A stretch of DNA of 64,000 nucleotides from Zonotrichia leucophrys gambelii (taxonomy: Eukaryota > Chordata > Aves > Passeriformes > Passerellidae): assembly GCF_028769735.1 (NCBI RefSeq), contig NC_088171.1, positions 140,699,917 through 140,763,916 on the forward strand, given 5' to 3'. A model generated the notes under the pieces. It worked only from the letters and a program-made list of their open reading frames with translations, made no database searches and was not told where the DNA came from. Position 1 is the first letter of the stretch. Each line of letters opens with the position of its first letter. The position numbers and the translations under genes were made by a program. Shown one piece after another: positions 47,011-60,980 of the stretch.

Positions 47011-50000
47011 ACAAAGTTTTGGAAGCCTGACTTTGACAGATTGTTAACAGCAGAAACCACAAAACTGCCTATTGCCTGAACCTACCCAGGGCCTCTCTTG
47101 CTAGCATGCAATCTTTATTAGTGATATTATTACATAGCAAAAAATGTAATAGCCTCAGAAGGAAAATTCGATTTTTTTTGAAGATGTAAAGATTTAACTT
47201 TGTGGGGTTTAACTCAGTTTGTTTTTTTTAATCTGCAATACATGGCCAGATAAAATTCAGTATTTGCCTGATTTAGTGTTTTTCTCCTTTTGCCTTTAAA
47301 TATAGTAAGCTCATAAAGAATTTTACATCTCATAGTAAAGAGAACAAGGTGCATATTGTCATGCAAAGGGTATCCTGATGGAACAAATGATTTCATGTCA
47401 TTGCACACACACTGCCTACTATGCTCAATAATGCATAGTTTAAATCAAAATATGAGCCTGTCAGAATACTAATTATTTTGTATCTTCTTCCACAAAGAGC
47501 AGTTAAAAAACTTATACAGACAAACTGAGGCTGCTATAAAGAAGTTTATTAAAAGACTTTAAATGAAAAACTAAACTTTCAAACATAGTTCAGACTCCTA
47601 AATGAAAGAAAGTCTTGGCTCACTGATCCTAACCCTTTTAATTGCATCTAGCTTCTGTGAAGCTAATCCCTGGTCCCAATTATCTGATATATTCCTGTGT
47701 TACCTGCCAATCCCTGGTTTATAAACACTGCATTTCTTCTCCTTAAGTCTGATGAATTTGTACTTTAAAATTAACAGCGGAATAATAAGAAATTAACACT
47801 TCATGATACAAAATGTTTTCTAGGGCAACACACTTAATTAGACATAGACTTAATACAGGGTTGCAGACAATTGGGTCAATTGAGTCACTGTATCAAGTGG
47901 TCCACATTTCCTGAAACCCTGCTTTCAATAGGTTCTTGGGCTGCCTAATCTCTACAGGCTACACTTACACTATAAATTTAGCAGGGTTCAGGGATATTCC
48001 CAGGCTCTGCAAGTCAATTTTCTGCAGTTTTAAATTATCAGAGAAGTTTCTGGCATATTTTTGGCCTGCTTCAGCAGTTTCTCAGATTGTTCCCAGGCAT
48101 GGTTCTGAGATTAGTGCATGGCAGGAGACATTCCCAACAGGCAGTTGCCCTGTTTTTCAGAGCAAGAGATTTTAATGTACTGATTTAGTATTTAATAGCA
48201 TTTAACAGTATTGATTTTGGCAGTGCTCCATGCCAGGTGTCCTCAGTGGCAGACAAGAGTCCTGACTGCACTTAATTTTTATTACAGAGGTAGCCTTAGG
48301 ATCTATGTGCCCAATAGTTGCATGTTAGGTGGCACAACTGATGTTATGATCCATAGCTGCATTCATTCCTCAGGAGAACAGTAGCCTTTGCCTTCAGCAG
48401 ACCTGGCAGAATTGCCCTTCCACAGGTATTGTTTCCTTCCAGAGTGCAGATTGAGGAAATGCAGTGAGCCCTATGAAGACCTTTCCTTCTTTGAGGGGCT
48501 CATTCCTGGCTCTTAGACAAAAGTTTAGCTTAGGCCAAAGTGTAAGGCATTGTACTACAGAGAGAAAGACCCTTTGTGTTGAAGGAAAGGGCCATCAGCC
48601 ATGTGCCTTTGAAATTTTTATGGATTTTTAGGGTATGCTGATATGTAATTTAGACACTTCTTTTATTAAGGTCTGCATTCACACAGAGATGACCTCCAAT
48701 AGTCAGGGCTTGAAGAATTTGCCTATGTCCTAACACCTTAATTTTCAGCTATTCTGGGTGCAATAATACATACAGGCCAGACAGCAAAGGCTTGTATAAG
48801 TTCAGTCACTCCTCTGTCCACCAGAATTAGACAGACCCTGACGCTGCTGTGCAGCATGGCATTAACAGCATCAAGAAATAAATGAGAATTTTAAATTAAT
48901 CCCTAAATTAAGGAATTTTCTTTCCATATCCTTAATCTAAAAGCATTTTGTACTAAACCCACAGAATTTTTCATTGTTGCTTGCCTAGCTGCCTTCCCAC
49001 TGCTAGCTTGGGTTAAATCCTGGTAAACTCTGTTTGACCAAAAACTGATTTATCCAAGATCTGGACAACACCAGTGGAAGAGTTGCAGATGTGAGGAAGG
49101 CAATGTGTCCTCTGCACATGGATGGTGTTCAAACACTTTTCTGTCAGTGCTGCTTCTGCCAGCTCTGGGCATTATCTCAGCAACCACATCTTCTAAACAT
49201 AATACTTAAGGAGTCACCTCCAGGACCTTAATGATATTTCATTGCTGCAGACCTATAAGGTGACCCTATTTTTTCTAGGTTTCTGCTGCAGTGAAGGAGG
49301 TGGATCCCCCAAAATCCTGTGCTGAAAGGCTGTAATATTAAAGGAAAGTCAAACACTTCAAATTTTTTTTTCCTGACAATCTGTGACTCTGAGTCTTAGA
49401 AATAACACTTAAAGTTTACATTTGAAGTTTTTATCTAGATATTGTTTCTGAAAAATATATCTGTATATTTGGGGTTATTTTAGCTCATTTGGTTAGAGTT
49501 TTTTGCTAGATTGAGGCCTGCTTCACAGAGAACCACAAAGCAAAATGAAGCCATTGTTTGCTGATTTCATACCTATGCAGTCCTGCTTGCAAGTCCTGCC
49601 ACCAACGATGTGTGCCATATGAAAAAAATCTGGGATTAATTAAGTGAGAGTGAACTCCTAACCCATTTGAACTGTCATGCTGAAGGTCTGGCACAAAGGA
49701 TCCGGGAGTACACAAAGACTAATCACCATTGCAGGATCCTGTGGGCTACTCTTCACACAAGTGCCCTTGTAGTAAAATGAGTCTTCAAAGCGATTGTCAC
49801 ACACTGAGAACAAAGACAGCCACAAGGAGATGCTCATTGGACACTGACTTGCTTTTATTCAAAGATAATTCTTTGCTCTCTTTAGAAAACAAGGAATTAT
49901 CAAAGCCTTAAAGTCATCTGTCTAATCATAGCTCCATACGCCCTGACATACAGCAAAAATATAAGGGAAAGGACAGGTATACTTTGCTAAATCTTTGGCA

Positions 50001-53000
50001 GAAATTAGTTATATTTCCCATGCATCATATTTGTTGCATTCTGATTACAATTACAGCAGAATTGACAAAAATTTCTCTGTATTTAGCTAACTTTAATGCA
50101 CTAAAGTTAGCACATACTAGAGCAAACAAAAAAATTTCCTATAATTTCCAAGAACAAGCAGCTGAAGAAAGAATTTAGGCATAGATACCAAATAATGAAG
50201 GTATCCACACTGCAAGGTCACCTTGAGGTTACAGGGTCTTTTCATGGTCTGTTACTGGTATCAGTTTTTTGGGCATCATTTTTGGCTGGGGTCCAACAGT
50301 TGCAACCTTTTTCCCACCCTGTCCATGTGACACATGATGACAAACAATACAGTTTTGGGGTTGTTTAGTTTAGTATTGTGAGTTGGACATCTGAAAAATC
50401 TTGGGTAGTTATGCCGGTCAAAATAAAAGAAAGTAATATTGATAATAATATGACTGATCTGGTGAAATCAAACACTCCATTCTCAAAATTACAATTAAGC
50501 AATATTCAAAATGGTGAGATAACTTCAGCATCCTAGAAGGATTCAATTGAAAGATTTCTGAATTTTTCTGCCCCAGTTTGAAATCCCTGTAAGTTCTGAA
50601 CAAAGCCATCCCATTTTAATCCCCTACTTCCACACAGGTTGTTGCTTTATTGATTGGGTTGCTTTTAGACACAGTGAGCAGTGAGTGCAAGCTTGATAGA
50701 CCCTGGGTGCCTAACCAGTGTTTATGTTCCTGTGGCATAGCAAATAAAGATCTCAGATCCATTCTAAAAATTTTTCAGCAGTCCAGAATGTTGAAAAACA
50801 AATTAAAATGATGGGAATGAAATTTTAGTTCTACAGAATTCATACAGAAAAAAAGTAAGTAAAAATAAATCTCCAATTTTTAAACAAGTTCATCCTGTTT
50901 TCAAAAATGCAACCAAACCAAAATGGCTAGAAGAGAGCAGAGCTGGAAAGATCAAAAAGAAAGCAAAAACAGTGGTTAAAAAAAAATTAAATAAAGTGGA
51001 CTTTGCTTTAACATTCTACATTTGTGTCTGAAAAATATGGCTGTGGCTAGACATGCCTGGCTAGCCCTGGAGGTGCCAGCTGAGGACAATGCCATTCCCA
51101 CCCCACTCCTGACATCTTGTTAGTCCTGGAGGGAGGCTGCTGCCTCCTCAGATGCTCTGAATGAGACAGACAACAGGCTAAAGCCAGACTTTTTTGTCAA
51201 AATAAGCTGTGTAAGAAAGGGATTAGCATCTATATACCTTAGATTTGTCCGGCTATGTGACCACACTGGATAAGGAAGCACCAGGTAGAATTCTGGGACC
51301 AAGACACTGGAGACTTAATGACCACTGGTGGCAGGGAAGAGACAGAACACCAGTGGCCAGGGCAGGAAAAGGGGCTGCATCTCCCCAAGCCCATAGGTAG
51401 CAGGTAGTGCATTAGCACTTGTCAACTTTTCAGACAAACCTGGCCAAGGGAATGTGAAGCAACCTGGGAGACACAAACAACCCCCATGCTCCAGGAAGAG
51501 CACAGTCCTCAGCAGGACAGAGAAGTCAGAGGGGGTGGCTTCCTCCGCTGGCAAAGGTGTGTGAAGGATGGGTACCTAGGCACAGCTTCAGGTTAACAGC
51601 AGTTTGCTAGGAGGTAAAGTTCACACTGGCTGCAAAGACATACCTTCTTCCCCACATACACGCAGGCTTCTGCTTTGCACTTTTAGTAAGCCATTAACTG
51701 ATTATTGCCATTAATTGTGTGATTTATCAGAGATGATAAGGATGATGGGGTTTGGCTCTCTCCTGTCTTGTGTGGTGTGTGGGTGTGTTTAGTTGTAAAT
51801 TCATCGTTTTCTAGGACACTTGGGTTCAGAGAGTAAATGCTGGAAGCAGAAAACCCTGGGGCAGGAGCAGTGCTCTGTGCAGCACTGGCTGACAGCACTA
51901 TTTATTTTCATTGGAGAAGCAGCGAGAGCCAGGCATGCCCCAGACTTCTCTCACTCCATTCAGAAAGCGATGTTTACAGACAGCTGCAGGGAGTTACTCA
52001 CAAGAGGCTTAAACAGGGAGGGGAGAGAAGGGCCATTCCTCCGGCCCACCCAGCCACTGGGTTGTTCAGCTGAAGGGCAGGCTCAGATTCATCACAACCG
52101 GCTGCTGGAAACTAAGCCCAAACAACTGTCAGGATCACAAAAGCCTGGGAGATGGAAAAGTCTGGTGATAAATGTGGTGGCAAGTAGTTCCTCTGGAGCC
52201 ACCAGACGTGCCTCGTGTTTGGGCACCGGCGTGGGGTTAACAGTGGTGTGGGATAACATGAGGAAACAAGAAAGGGTCATTCACAGACATCAGAAACATG
52301 TTTGGAAAAATGTTTTAAGTGCTTTTTAGTTCAGAGACCCTTTCAACACCAACAGCTCCACGTGTTTGTCTGGAGATGCAGGTGAGTTACACCAGTAATT
52401 CTGCACTCAGTTGAAACATCATAAATCCATTTTGGGCAGCATTTTGTAGCTCCCATGGTGTAATCTGTCCGTATAAGTCACTGCCTATTCATGTCTCCAA
52501 AATGTTTTTCACTGTTACCCATCACCATGTCACATAATTACCTTCCACATGAAACTCCAGGCTGTGTTCTTATTGTGCATCATGATGTCTGCAGCATTCT
52601 CCCTGTCTTGGTGTAGTTGTAAGTGTGAAAACTCCTCTTAGCAGGGTGATTTCTGCCTTGTAAGGTTGAATGACATTTTAATACCTTACTGGTACACAGC
52701 TTTTGTATTTCTTAGATGTATTTTGAATATTTCACTGTTGTAGGTGTGCTAGTAGGATCTGGAGAGGTTAAAAGAAAATGAGGGAGTTTTCTCATGACAT
52801 GGCTGAAAGGGTGCCAAATCCCACTTCTTTCTCATCCTTCTGCAGGCAAAAAGGTACAGAAACAGGGCAACACATCCTCCCTCTATTTCAATTACTCAGG
52901 TCTCTGCTGAGATGATGACATGGAGCCGGAATATTGAAGGAACTCTTTATCACTTGACATTTATCTAAGATTCTTAGCAGAGGTTCTGGCCTTTTATGCC

Positions 53001-53121
53001 ATTTATTTGTACAATTATATGCTATAAATCTTCTGTAACTTAGAAAAAACATTTGATATGTGGTACAAAAGAGTTTCTTTTGCATTCTAGACAAATCCAG
53101 ATATCTTGCCCATAATTTACA
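47011..53121. other. Unique noncoding DNA, no gene seen
   Basis: About 6 kb with no supported gene. The longest frame is 169 codons at 51820-52329 (plus). It has no recognisable domain, is overlapped by 78-codon (plus) and 62-codon (minus) frames, and lies in a local GC rise. A 23-bp 'gtgtggtgtgtgggtgtgttt' stretch occurs near 51770. Confidence 0.5.
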
Positions 53122-53396
53122 AGAGTGTGTAGTGACAGGACAATGGGGTTTCAAACTGAAAGAGAGTAGACTTAGTTTAGATATTATGAAAAAAGCCTTT
53201 ACTGTGAATGTGGTGAGGCACTGGCACAGATTGCCCAGAGAAGCTGTGGATGCTCCATCCCTGGAAGTGTCCAAGGCTGGGCTGGATGGGTCTTTGATCA
53301 GTCTGGTCTCAGGGAAGGTGTCCATGCCCATGGCAGGGGGATTGGAACCAGATGATCTTTAGGGACCCTTCCAACCCATGTCATTTAATGATTCTA
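53122..53396 (+). mobile_element. CR1 LINE tail, sense, ORF2 C-terminus still open
   Basis: Begins with 'tgtagtgacaggacaatggg' and 'ttcaaactgaaagagagtag', the 3' end of CR1 ORF2. The plus frame stays open through it, reading L-D-I-M-K-K-A-F-T-V-N-V-V-R-H-W-H-R-L-P-R and then D-A-P-S-L-E-V, close to the family's C-terminal block. The 3' non-coding tail follows ('catggcagggggattggaac', 'cccttccaacccatg'), ending 'atgattcta'. It is 5'-truncated and carries no catalytic domain, so it cannot be active. The open frame (53060-53362) is relic LINE sequence and not a host gene. Confidence 0.94.
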
Positions 53397-55751
53397 GGTA
53401 CCTTGAAATTGAAAGCAAGATTAAATCTATGTTGCCTTCACCTGGGCTTTGGTTATGGCTTCATATTAAATGCAGGTAGTCATCTACTAGACCAGAATTT
53501 TAGTTATGTTTTCATCTTGATGAATGCTACTAAACAATCCAGGAAATGTTTCATGTTTCACATTTAATTCTTTGAGAGTTAAAATATATCTGTCAACTTT
53601 GGAAAATATTAGTGGTTTCTGCTCTTCCACATGGGATGTTTGCATGCATACATATAATAGGATTCTCAAGTATAATTAGAAGTGGTCTGACTGAAATGTT
53701 TGGACGTCAGTGCAAAAACAGCTGCTATTAATTTGCCTCAGAATTAAAAATAAATAGTATTGGTAATTGCACATAACACATTTCACCACAGGAGTCTAGT
53801 CAAATGTTAATAAGAAGCATTACTTTAAAGCTGTTTATCTGTTACCATCCATTCAGAACTCCAGTGGGTCTGCCCAAAGCAGAGAGAGAGTAAAAACATG
53901 TAAAATATGTTCATAGCCATGAATTGGTGTGAAAACAAGACTTCAGGCCCACCTTGCCACTGCTGGCCCAAAACCACACACTGCCAAGGAAGGTAATGAG
54001 TACTAAGGGTAAATGTGTTCTTACACCCATATTTGGTGATCATTTTGACCCAAATCAAGGGAGAACACCCAACAATGACACATCTCAGAGTGAAGTCTCT
54101 GTAGTGTTTCTGCTACTGATTTACCCCAGCTGGTGCTCTGTTTCTAGGGATGTCTCAAGACTTCACAAGACTTGAAACTCAAACAAGAAAAACATTGCTG
54201 AGAACAGAGGATCACCATTTTCTTTTCTAGGAGCAAAAAGGAACAAAAATGAGAGAAACAAACTCACAGGACACAACATAGAAAAAGACTGAACCAAACA
54301 AAAAAAGACTGCATGTGATGTTTTTCTTATAGTAACTTCTTTATCAAGCCATGTCAATATAATTTTATTGGTAAAAATAAAACACTGAGACTCTCACTCT
54401 GCAGTCAAGCCTAGCAACAAAACTGGGCTTCAGTCGGGTCCTTAAATCTGGTAGCATTAAGCATGTCTGTATATTTTTTACCAAGGCAGATAAAAAATAA
54501 ATACATGGCAGCACCATTTTGGCATCACTCTACCCTTCTGTCACAGGTATCACCACTTCTCATCCAATCCTTCAAGTGGAAAAAACCCCCAAACTTTCCA
54601 AAACTGTGAAAAAAACAATCTTTGAGTAGATCCAAGAACAAGTTCCCAAAGAAAGCCAAAATTCTAATCTCTTATATAAATCTTCCCCTGGCATTTAAGG
54701 TTGCACTTTTCTTACTTTTAAGACTTTATGTTTTCAATGTGCTCTTGTATGACTTTTTAAGTAAGAGTCACATCCTGGAGGTATGGCTGTTTTGGAGAAG
54801 AGTAGTGCCATCTTCTCTATCTGTCTAAAACAACATTTTCCAGCATTTATATGAACCTTACAGGGAAGTACAGAAAAATTGCAAATGAGCTTTTCCCCGT
54901 GGATCCATTTGCTACAGCAAGTCCAGAGTGCTTGACCTCCTGAAATGAGAGTGGTTGCAAAATGTGGACTCAGCTGCAAGGTATATAGAACAGCTAAGAC
55001 AGTTACAGGTTTCCTGACACACTGTCCTGCAAGTGAGGTTTTTTGGTTTTTAAGGAAGGATTACCTGGAAGTTCAAACTTCCCCTCCTTACCATATCTGT
55101 CCTCCTGTTTTGCCTATAATTTCCTGTTCTGTCACCCAAAGTAGTGAGAATGGTGTGGATTGTCTCCATCTGCCTTTGGTATTCTTGTCTGATTTATTGA
55201 CACGCCTTTGGAAAGTGCTGGGCAATCTCTGGACACAAATTTGGCTCTAAACATCCAGATGTTCTAGGACTCATGGCTCTGGGTGCTCTGGACAGGTTTC
55301 AGCTGCAGGACTTGCCTCAGACTCCCTGTGGAAGGGCAGGCTGGCCCTGAGGCAGGGTGGCCAAGCCCATCCCAGTGCCATGGTGCCATGAAGGGTGAGC
55401 CCTGGTGAACAGAAGGTCCATGTAGGATGATGGACCCTGGCTGTGTGCCTCCACCAGCCTGTGAGCCCTGCAGGGAAATGACCTAAGTGTGTCCCAGCCC
55501 TCCACCCTTTTGGGTTGGTTTCACAAGGAGCAATGCAAGAGCTCAGGCAAGAAGGAAACAAGTGGACACTGGCCAAGGCTTTACTAAGATAGCCAGGGGC
55601 AAGAGACTGGAGACAGCTTCATGTCAGTAGAGCTAGAGCCAACTCTTACCCATTTCTGACGTGGAGAAAGGGCATTTTTTCCTTTCTTATTGCCCAGAAC
55701 ATCAAACCAGTGAGTTAGGTCTCTTAAAATGTCCTCTTTCTTCACCAACAG
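53397..55751. other. Unique noncoding DNA, no gene seen
   Basis: No supported gene. A GC-richer pocket at 55270-55560 keeps overlapping minus-strand frames (101 and 62 codons) open, but no domain is visible. Confidence 0.55.
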
Positions 55752-55811
55752 CCATCTGCACTGTGAAGAAAGGTGTGGCTACTTGTACCCAAGGCAGCCT
55801 TCATCCCACAG
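55752..55811 (+). other. Very weak candidate exon, 60 bp
   Basis: Preceded by 'tcctctttcttcaccaacag' (a good acceptor shape) and followed by 'cacag|gtaacc' (an acceptable donor). Two of three frames are open over 60 bp, which is not informative at this length. No family resemblance was found. Confidence 0.12.
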
Positions 55812-58800
55812 GTAACCGAACCACCATGGCTATGGCAGCTCTAGGATTGGTGTGGGTTGCACAAACCCACATGGGGCTGGGGAGACCTTACAGCAGCTCC
55901 TGAAAAACAGACATATTGTTAGGTAGAACACTTTAAGGAATGGTCTGTGTCTCACAGACCACACATCTGATTTTACAACCTTTCTGATGCAACCAAAATT
56001 CTCACTCTAAACTAACCCATGCTTAAGGTAGCTAAAGGTTCTTTGCATTTGGGATGCCCACACTGTTGATTCCTGCAGCTCAGCCAGATCAGGCACATCC
56101 TTTTATCTGCCAACTTTACCAGGAGCATAGACACTTTACCTCCAAGAAGTACTCAGCAGATTTCCTGGGATAATTCAAACTGTGTGAGTTTCTGCTTGTG
56201 TGAAACAAGGTAGGATATTACCCTGATCTCCATGCAATGTGAGAAAAGTGCTCAGATGAACTGAGTCAATCATGCAGAACATAGAGGAGAGGAAAAAAGG
56301 AGGGAAGGATGATCTCAGTCAGCACATGAGACTCTCAGGATATGATAATAATGTCTGTGAGTTTTAATATCTGTGAGTTTTGTGTGTCTATCTTACACAT
56401 TCTGACTGAGATCTCCAAAGTCGTGCAAAGATGTTGGACCATTGTCCGCATTAAAGCTGAGGGACTTAACAAGCAAATCTCCGAGGCAGATGTGAAAACT
56501 TCAGCCAAAGTGTATCATTTGTAATTCAGCTTGTTTTACTGCATTTTCCAATAAATGGATGAAAACTCAAAATCAAACTTCCTGTGCTGTTTTTTTTTGC
56601 CTGCAGGGCAGAGCAAGGCAGCTGTTTGTCCTCCCATTGTTGTGGGCTCACATGTGTTTTCCAGTTTAGATGTTGGCATATGCATTATGACCAAAAAGGC
56701 AAATACTTGTTCCAAACAGCCCACTTGTTTGACTCTGATCTCACAATGGCCTGTTTTCTTTCAAAATATACCCTTTGAGAATGTTATTATGCTTGTTATG
56801 GAGCAAATGAACTTCCCTTCCTCAGCAGCAGGGCCATTGGGCTAACAAGGACATCAGGCCAACACAATCAGCAGGTGCAGGCAACAACAGACAGAAGCAA
56901 AACCAACTTTTTTTTCTACAGCCCTTTACTAGTGACAGGGAGGAAAATTCAGCACCTTAAATACTAATTTTCAGTTTACTACAAGAAGAAGCATCTCTAA
57001 AATATAGCCAAGAAAATATGCCGTACTTGACACACCATCTATGACTCTTGCTGTTGCAGAAAATGAAAAAGGAGCCACAGTATTTTTCCAAGATAGACAA
57101 TTACATCTCAATTTTCCTAATTTTCATAGGAGACTAGAATTTAAGAGATTATGGGGAAGAAAATCAGGATAAATATTGATTGTTCCCATCTTCTTTAAAA
57201 ATAATTTTCCTTTTATATATTTTTTGAAACTACATTCACAAAATTTTTGTACCAGGATAAAAGTTTAAAACTGCTGAATATCCATAATTTCAGCAATTAA
57301 ACTTTTTTTTTCAGGCTCTCAGGAGGCCAAGTCTCATTCAAATTTATGCAACTTACTCAAAAGTTAGGTAGCAGTCTAAAATCTTTGACAAAATTTGAAT
57401 AAGTCACTTCATATGTGGGATAATAACAGTCCTTGAATATTTTTCTGTCGAGTCTCATAAAGATATTGGGGTATTTCCCATGCTGTGATCTTTCTGAAGT
57501 ATCTTTGTGGTTGAATGTGGAGCCAAAAATCTCTGTTATCTTTATTGGGCACACTCACCTGTCTTTCATGGAGGAATTTTGTTGAAGTTTTCCAGAGTAG
57601 TAGATCTTGGAGTTTGCAAATTTGATCAGATGTAGGATACACATGCCTTTTACAGCAATTTTTATACCTTTTATCTTTGGTGCCTAGAAATATTCATTAC
57701 AACTTCAGAACACAATCAAAGACAAGAAGCTGATATCTCTTTTATAAATGGAATTACCATTGTAATTGGATTTGCTGCATACAATGACACTTAGTAATCC
57801 CTCCCTCAGATCTGTAACTGTGTTTGAGGCTAGGATGACTTTCAGGAAAGCCCAGCCTCTTAGCTCTAGAAGTCCACAAAGAGCAGAGAAGGTTTATTAG
57901 ATCCAGGACACAATACCAAAGTGAAAGCCTGGAGCAGTCTCTGCCATAGAAATTATGTTCAATACTTAAGGTAATACTGGGAAACTCAGTCTCAGAAGCT
58001 TAAATATAGTGAACCAGATACAGGTAGTCAAATACCAGTGAAGTCAGTGAAATTGTTCAAACATAAAAGGGCTAAAAATACAGCCTGAAATTTCTATTCT
58101 GAGTTTTTTTCCCTTTATTTTTGATCAACTGTTCCCAAAGGCACTGTTATGGATTGTAACCAGCTAAGGCTGATTTAAAGGGGAAAAGGAAAAATCTCCA
58201 AGCTAGATTTTAGAGTTGCCTCAGAGCAAAAGACACAGTTGTTTGATTTACACACTATGAAAAACATTGAAATAACATAATTAATTAATTAGGAGTGGGG
58301 TTTCAGCTGAATTAAAAAACCACAACACTGTGTTTGTTTTCATTAACTCAAATCCCATGGAAAAGTTTTGCCTTCCTCTCTATTGAAGTTAATAGGTTGC
58401 ATGTTTGAGGCAGAGGGCCCTCACTGACATAATGCATGACTTAAGGAGCTTTCGTCATGTGTTGACCTGGCCAATGCATTTCATCCCCCAGGCAAGATGG
58501 TTGAGTTTTTCCCTAGTAAACTTTCAGAAACTATTGTGTTTCCTCAGACACACCATAGTGTGCTTCAAGACATTTTTTCATGCCAGATTACTACTGGGGT
58601 GTAATATCTTCGCCTTTAGTAAGGAAGCACTTCCCAAATGAATTGGTGCTATCTCTGAGTTTTAAATGCAGATTGTTTGTAATATGTTTACATTTTCATT
58701 AATGTCAGAGCTCCAAGTGCATCAGAACATCTGCAGTGTTTGGGAGTGCCCTGAATGCATCAAAAAAAATGTCAACACCAGCCTTCCAAAGCTCCAGACT

Positions 58801-59517
58801 GAAGATTTCCACATGGACTGGAAAGAAACATAGTCAACAATTTAATAGTTAAATCAAAGCTTGGGAGGTTACCAAATTGTCCAGATGTATCTGTCTTGCT
58901 GCTGGAATCCCTTGTTGCTTTGCATGAACACAGGGTTTCCTTCTAGAAGTGATTACAATTGTTTGTGCTCCGAAATGTCAAGAGGAAAAATGAAAATTAT
59001 GATAGGAAATCTGATGGCAGTCAGCCCCTCATTCCAACCTCTAACACACGGTGTAAGGAGGGAATTCTTCATGACTGCATCAAGTGTCTTACATGACAGC
59101 AGCTGCACATCATTTCAACACTAGCGATAGCTAAAAAATATATTCTCACCTTCCTTTAGTTGCTTGTTTTGTGAACAACAAAAATGTCCACAGGAAAAAA
59201 AAGGTAATAATCAAATGTCTTTCACCATGAATAAGGTAGCTATTGGCTTTCTTCTCTGCCTTTTGTTAACTCTGTCCTTCACTGTTCTTTAATATACCCT
59301 TGTCTGAAGCATTATTCTGAATTAAATTTAGAATTATTATTTGGATTGCAGAAGGCCAAACAACCATGAACTAGAATCCTAGTGTGCTGCTTGATTGAAG
59401 AGAACAAAGTCCTTGCTGCAAAATGCTGCACTCTATAAACTGGGAAACAATAGATAAAGACACAGGCAAACACACAGGATCAGTGAGCCCAACATGACAG
59501 TATTTGCAGTGGTTATT

Positions 59518-59521
<4 letters not shown>
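55812..59521. other. Unique noncoding DNA, no gene seen
   Basis: AT-rich sequence without a supported gene. A run of TTAATTAATTAATTAGG-type homeodomain-like sites lies at 58277-58293. Frames are under 100 codons. Confidence 0.55.
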
Positions 59522-59567
<46 letters not shown>

Positions 59568-59581
59568 TATAACTATAATTA
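59522..59581. repeat. (TA)19 microsatellite with AT-only flank
   Basis: Thirty-eight bp of uninterrupted TA (59522-59559), continuing as almost pure A/T to 59581. Such tracts extrude cruciforms easily and are unstable in length. Confidence 0.95.
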
Positions 59582-60819
59582 TAGTGCCCAGGACCAGTCA
59601 GTGGGTCTAAGATCACCAGGCAAACCTTGGACACATTGCCTGCACCAAAAGGAAATGTCCTTGGCCTGCTCTATTCTGCAAGCACTGCCAGGGGATTTTA
59701 TGGGAATTGAACCCAACAGAGTGCCATGGACCACCTGAACAGCCTGTGAGTACAGACCACTGAGCTTCCATTTCCACAGGTTGTTTGCTGCTGCTTTAGT
59801 GTCTGGTGGAGATGGAGTCACTGGCCTGATGAGGCTGGATCCAAGCAAACAAGCTGCCTTTCCAATAATGAAAAATAGAAGTCACTATACATGATTTGTC
59901 CAGACCATTTTAGCAATATAATCTCAGCAAATAAGCTCACTATTAAGGTAAACCATATGAACAAAACTGATTTTTCTTTTTTTTAATGAGAACTGTTTAT
60001 AAAACCAACACATCCAAGGCTTTTGGAAAGGTTAGAAACCCTCAGGCTTTTGTAGACAAACCAGCCTCTAATGAATACTGCGTCAGCAGGTGATTTTCTT
60101 CTAGTACAAGTTATTTCTCTGAATCACTTCTTTTGCTCTTTCCAGAACAGATGGTAGTGTTCAATATTTAACATAGATTACTGAAAAAGAGGGACAACTT
60201 ATGTTTCATTTGTGCATACATTTTTTTTCTGTTAGACAAATCTGTTTTATTGAAACATACATACACATACACACTCATTTAGCTTACAACACCCAGGGCT
60301 TGTGCATATGTGATGTATATAAAACAAAGCCACAAAAAATCAAATACACCTTTAAACCATCTATTAGTGTGCTGCAGTGTAAACCATTTATGCCTTTGTC
60401 TAAATGAAAATGTTTTCCCATTCCTACAAATACTATATTTCAAGGCAGTGCATCATAACACTCTCTGTCCTGTAGTGGTGGTGATGGACTGTATGGCAAG
60501 GTTGCCACTGTAACCCTACAAACAGAAAGTGAAGGGAAAATAAGGGATCTTAGAAAAAAAAATTCTTCATAGAAGGATGAGCATTAGGCTGAACAATTGT
60601 ACAAACTGAAAAAATATAGTTATGTGCCTTGATGTGGATCCCTTCATGTTGATAGCTGGGTCTCAATAATCCAAGTGGCTCATTAGCTGTACCAGCACTG
60701 TCATACTATCCTGGGAATGTCCAGAAAGGTGTCATCAAGCCACTCTCCTGTTTAGCTATTCATTGAGCCTTCTCCCTCTCATTCATGTCTCCACAGCCAT
60801 TTTTTCTTATTCATAATAT
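59582..60819. other. Noncoding DNA, no gene seen
   Basis: A GC-richer segment (59582-59850) starts immediately after the TA tract and is open for 89 codons on the minus strand, without a recognisable domain. The sharp change in composition at the TA tract might mark an insertion edge, but no second edge or duplication was found. The rest is AT-rich. Confidence 0.5.
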
Positions 60820-60980
60820 TTGGGGTTTGGGTTTTTGGTTTGGTTTTATATTGTTGGGTTTTTTCCTTCGGTTGGTTGAGGTTTTGCTTGTTTGGGGGTG
60901 TTTGTTGTTGTTGTTTTGGAGTTTTTTTCTTTTTAAAAACAAATTAAAGTGGTTTTTTTTTTAGTATTTTTTGCTTTTAG
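60820..60980. repeat. T/G-rich low-complexity tract
   Basis: About 160 bp almost devoid of C and poor in A on the plus strand, with GGGTTT, GGTTTGGTTTT and (GTT)n blocks and several T runs. Short G runs are spaced by T runs, but strict four-run G-quadruplex spacing with three or more Gs per run is not met. Confidence 0.85.

Noticed and set aside
51820..52329. 169-codon plus-strand open frame
   Set aside because: No domain or family resemblance; other frames overlap it and the local GC rise explains the lack of stops.
52888..53331. 147-codon minus-strand open frame
   Set aside because: Largely the antisense of the sense CR1 tail at 53122-53396.
60820..60900. Possible G-quadruplex or telomere-like repeat
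   Set aside because: G runs are mostly two or three long and irregularly spaced; no TTAGGG array is present.
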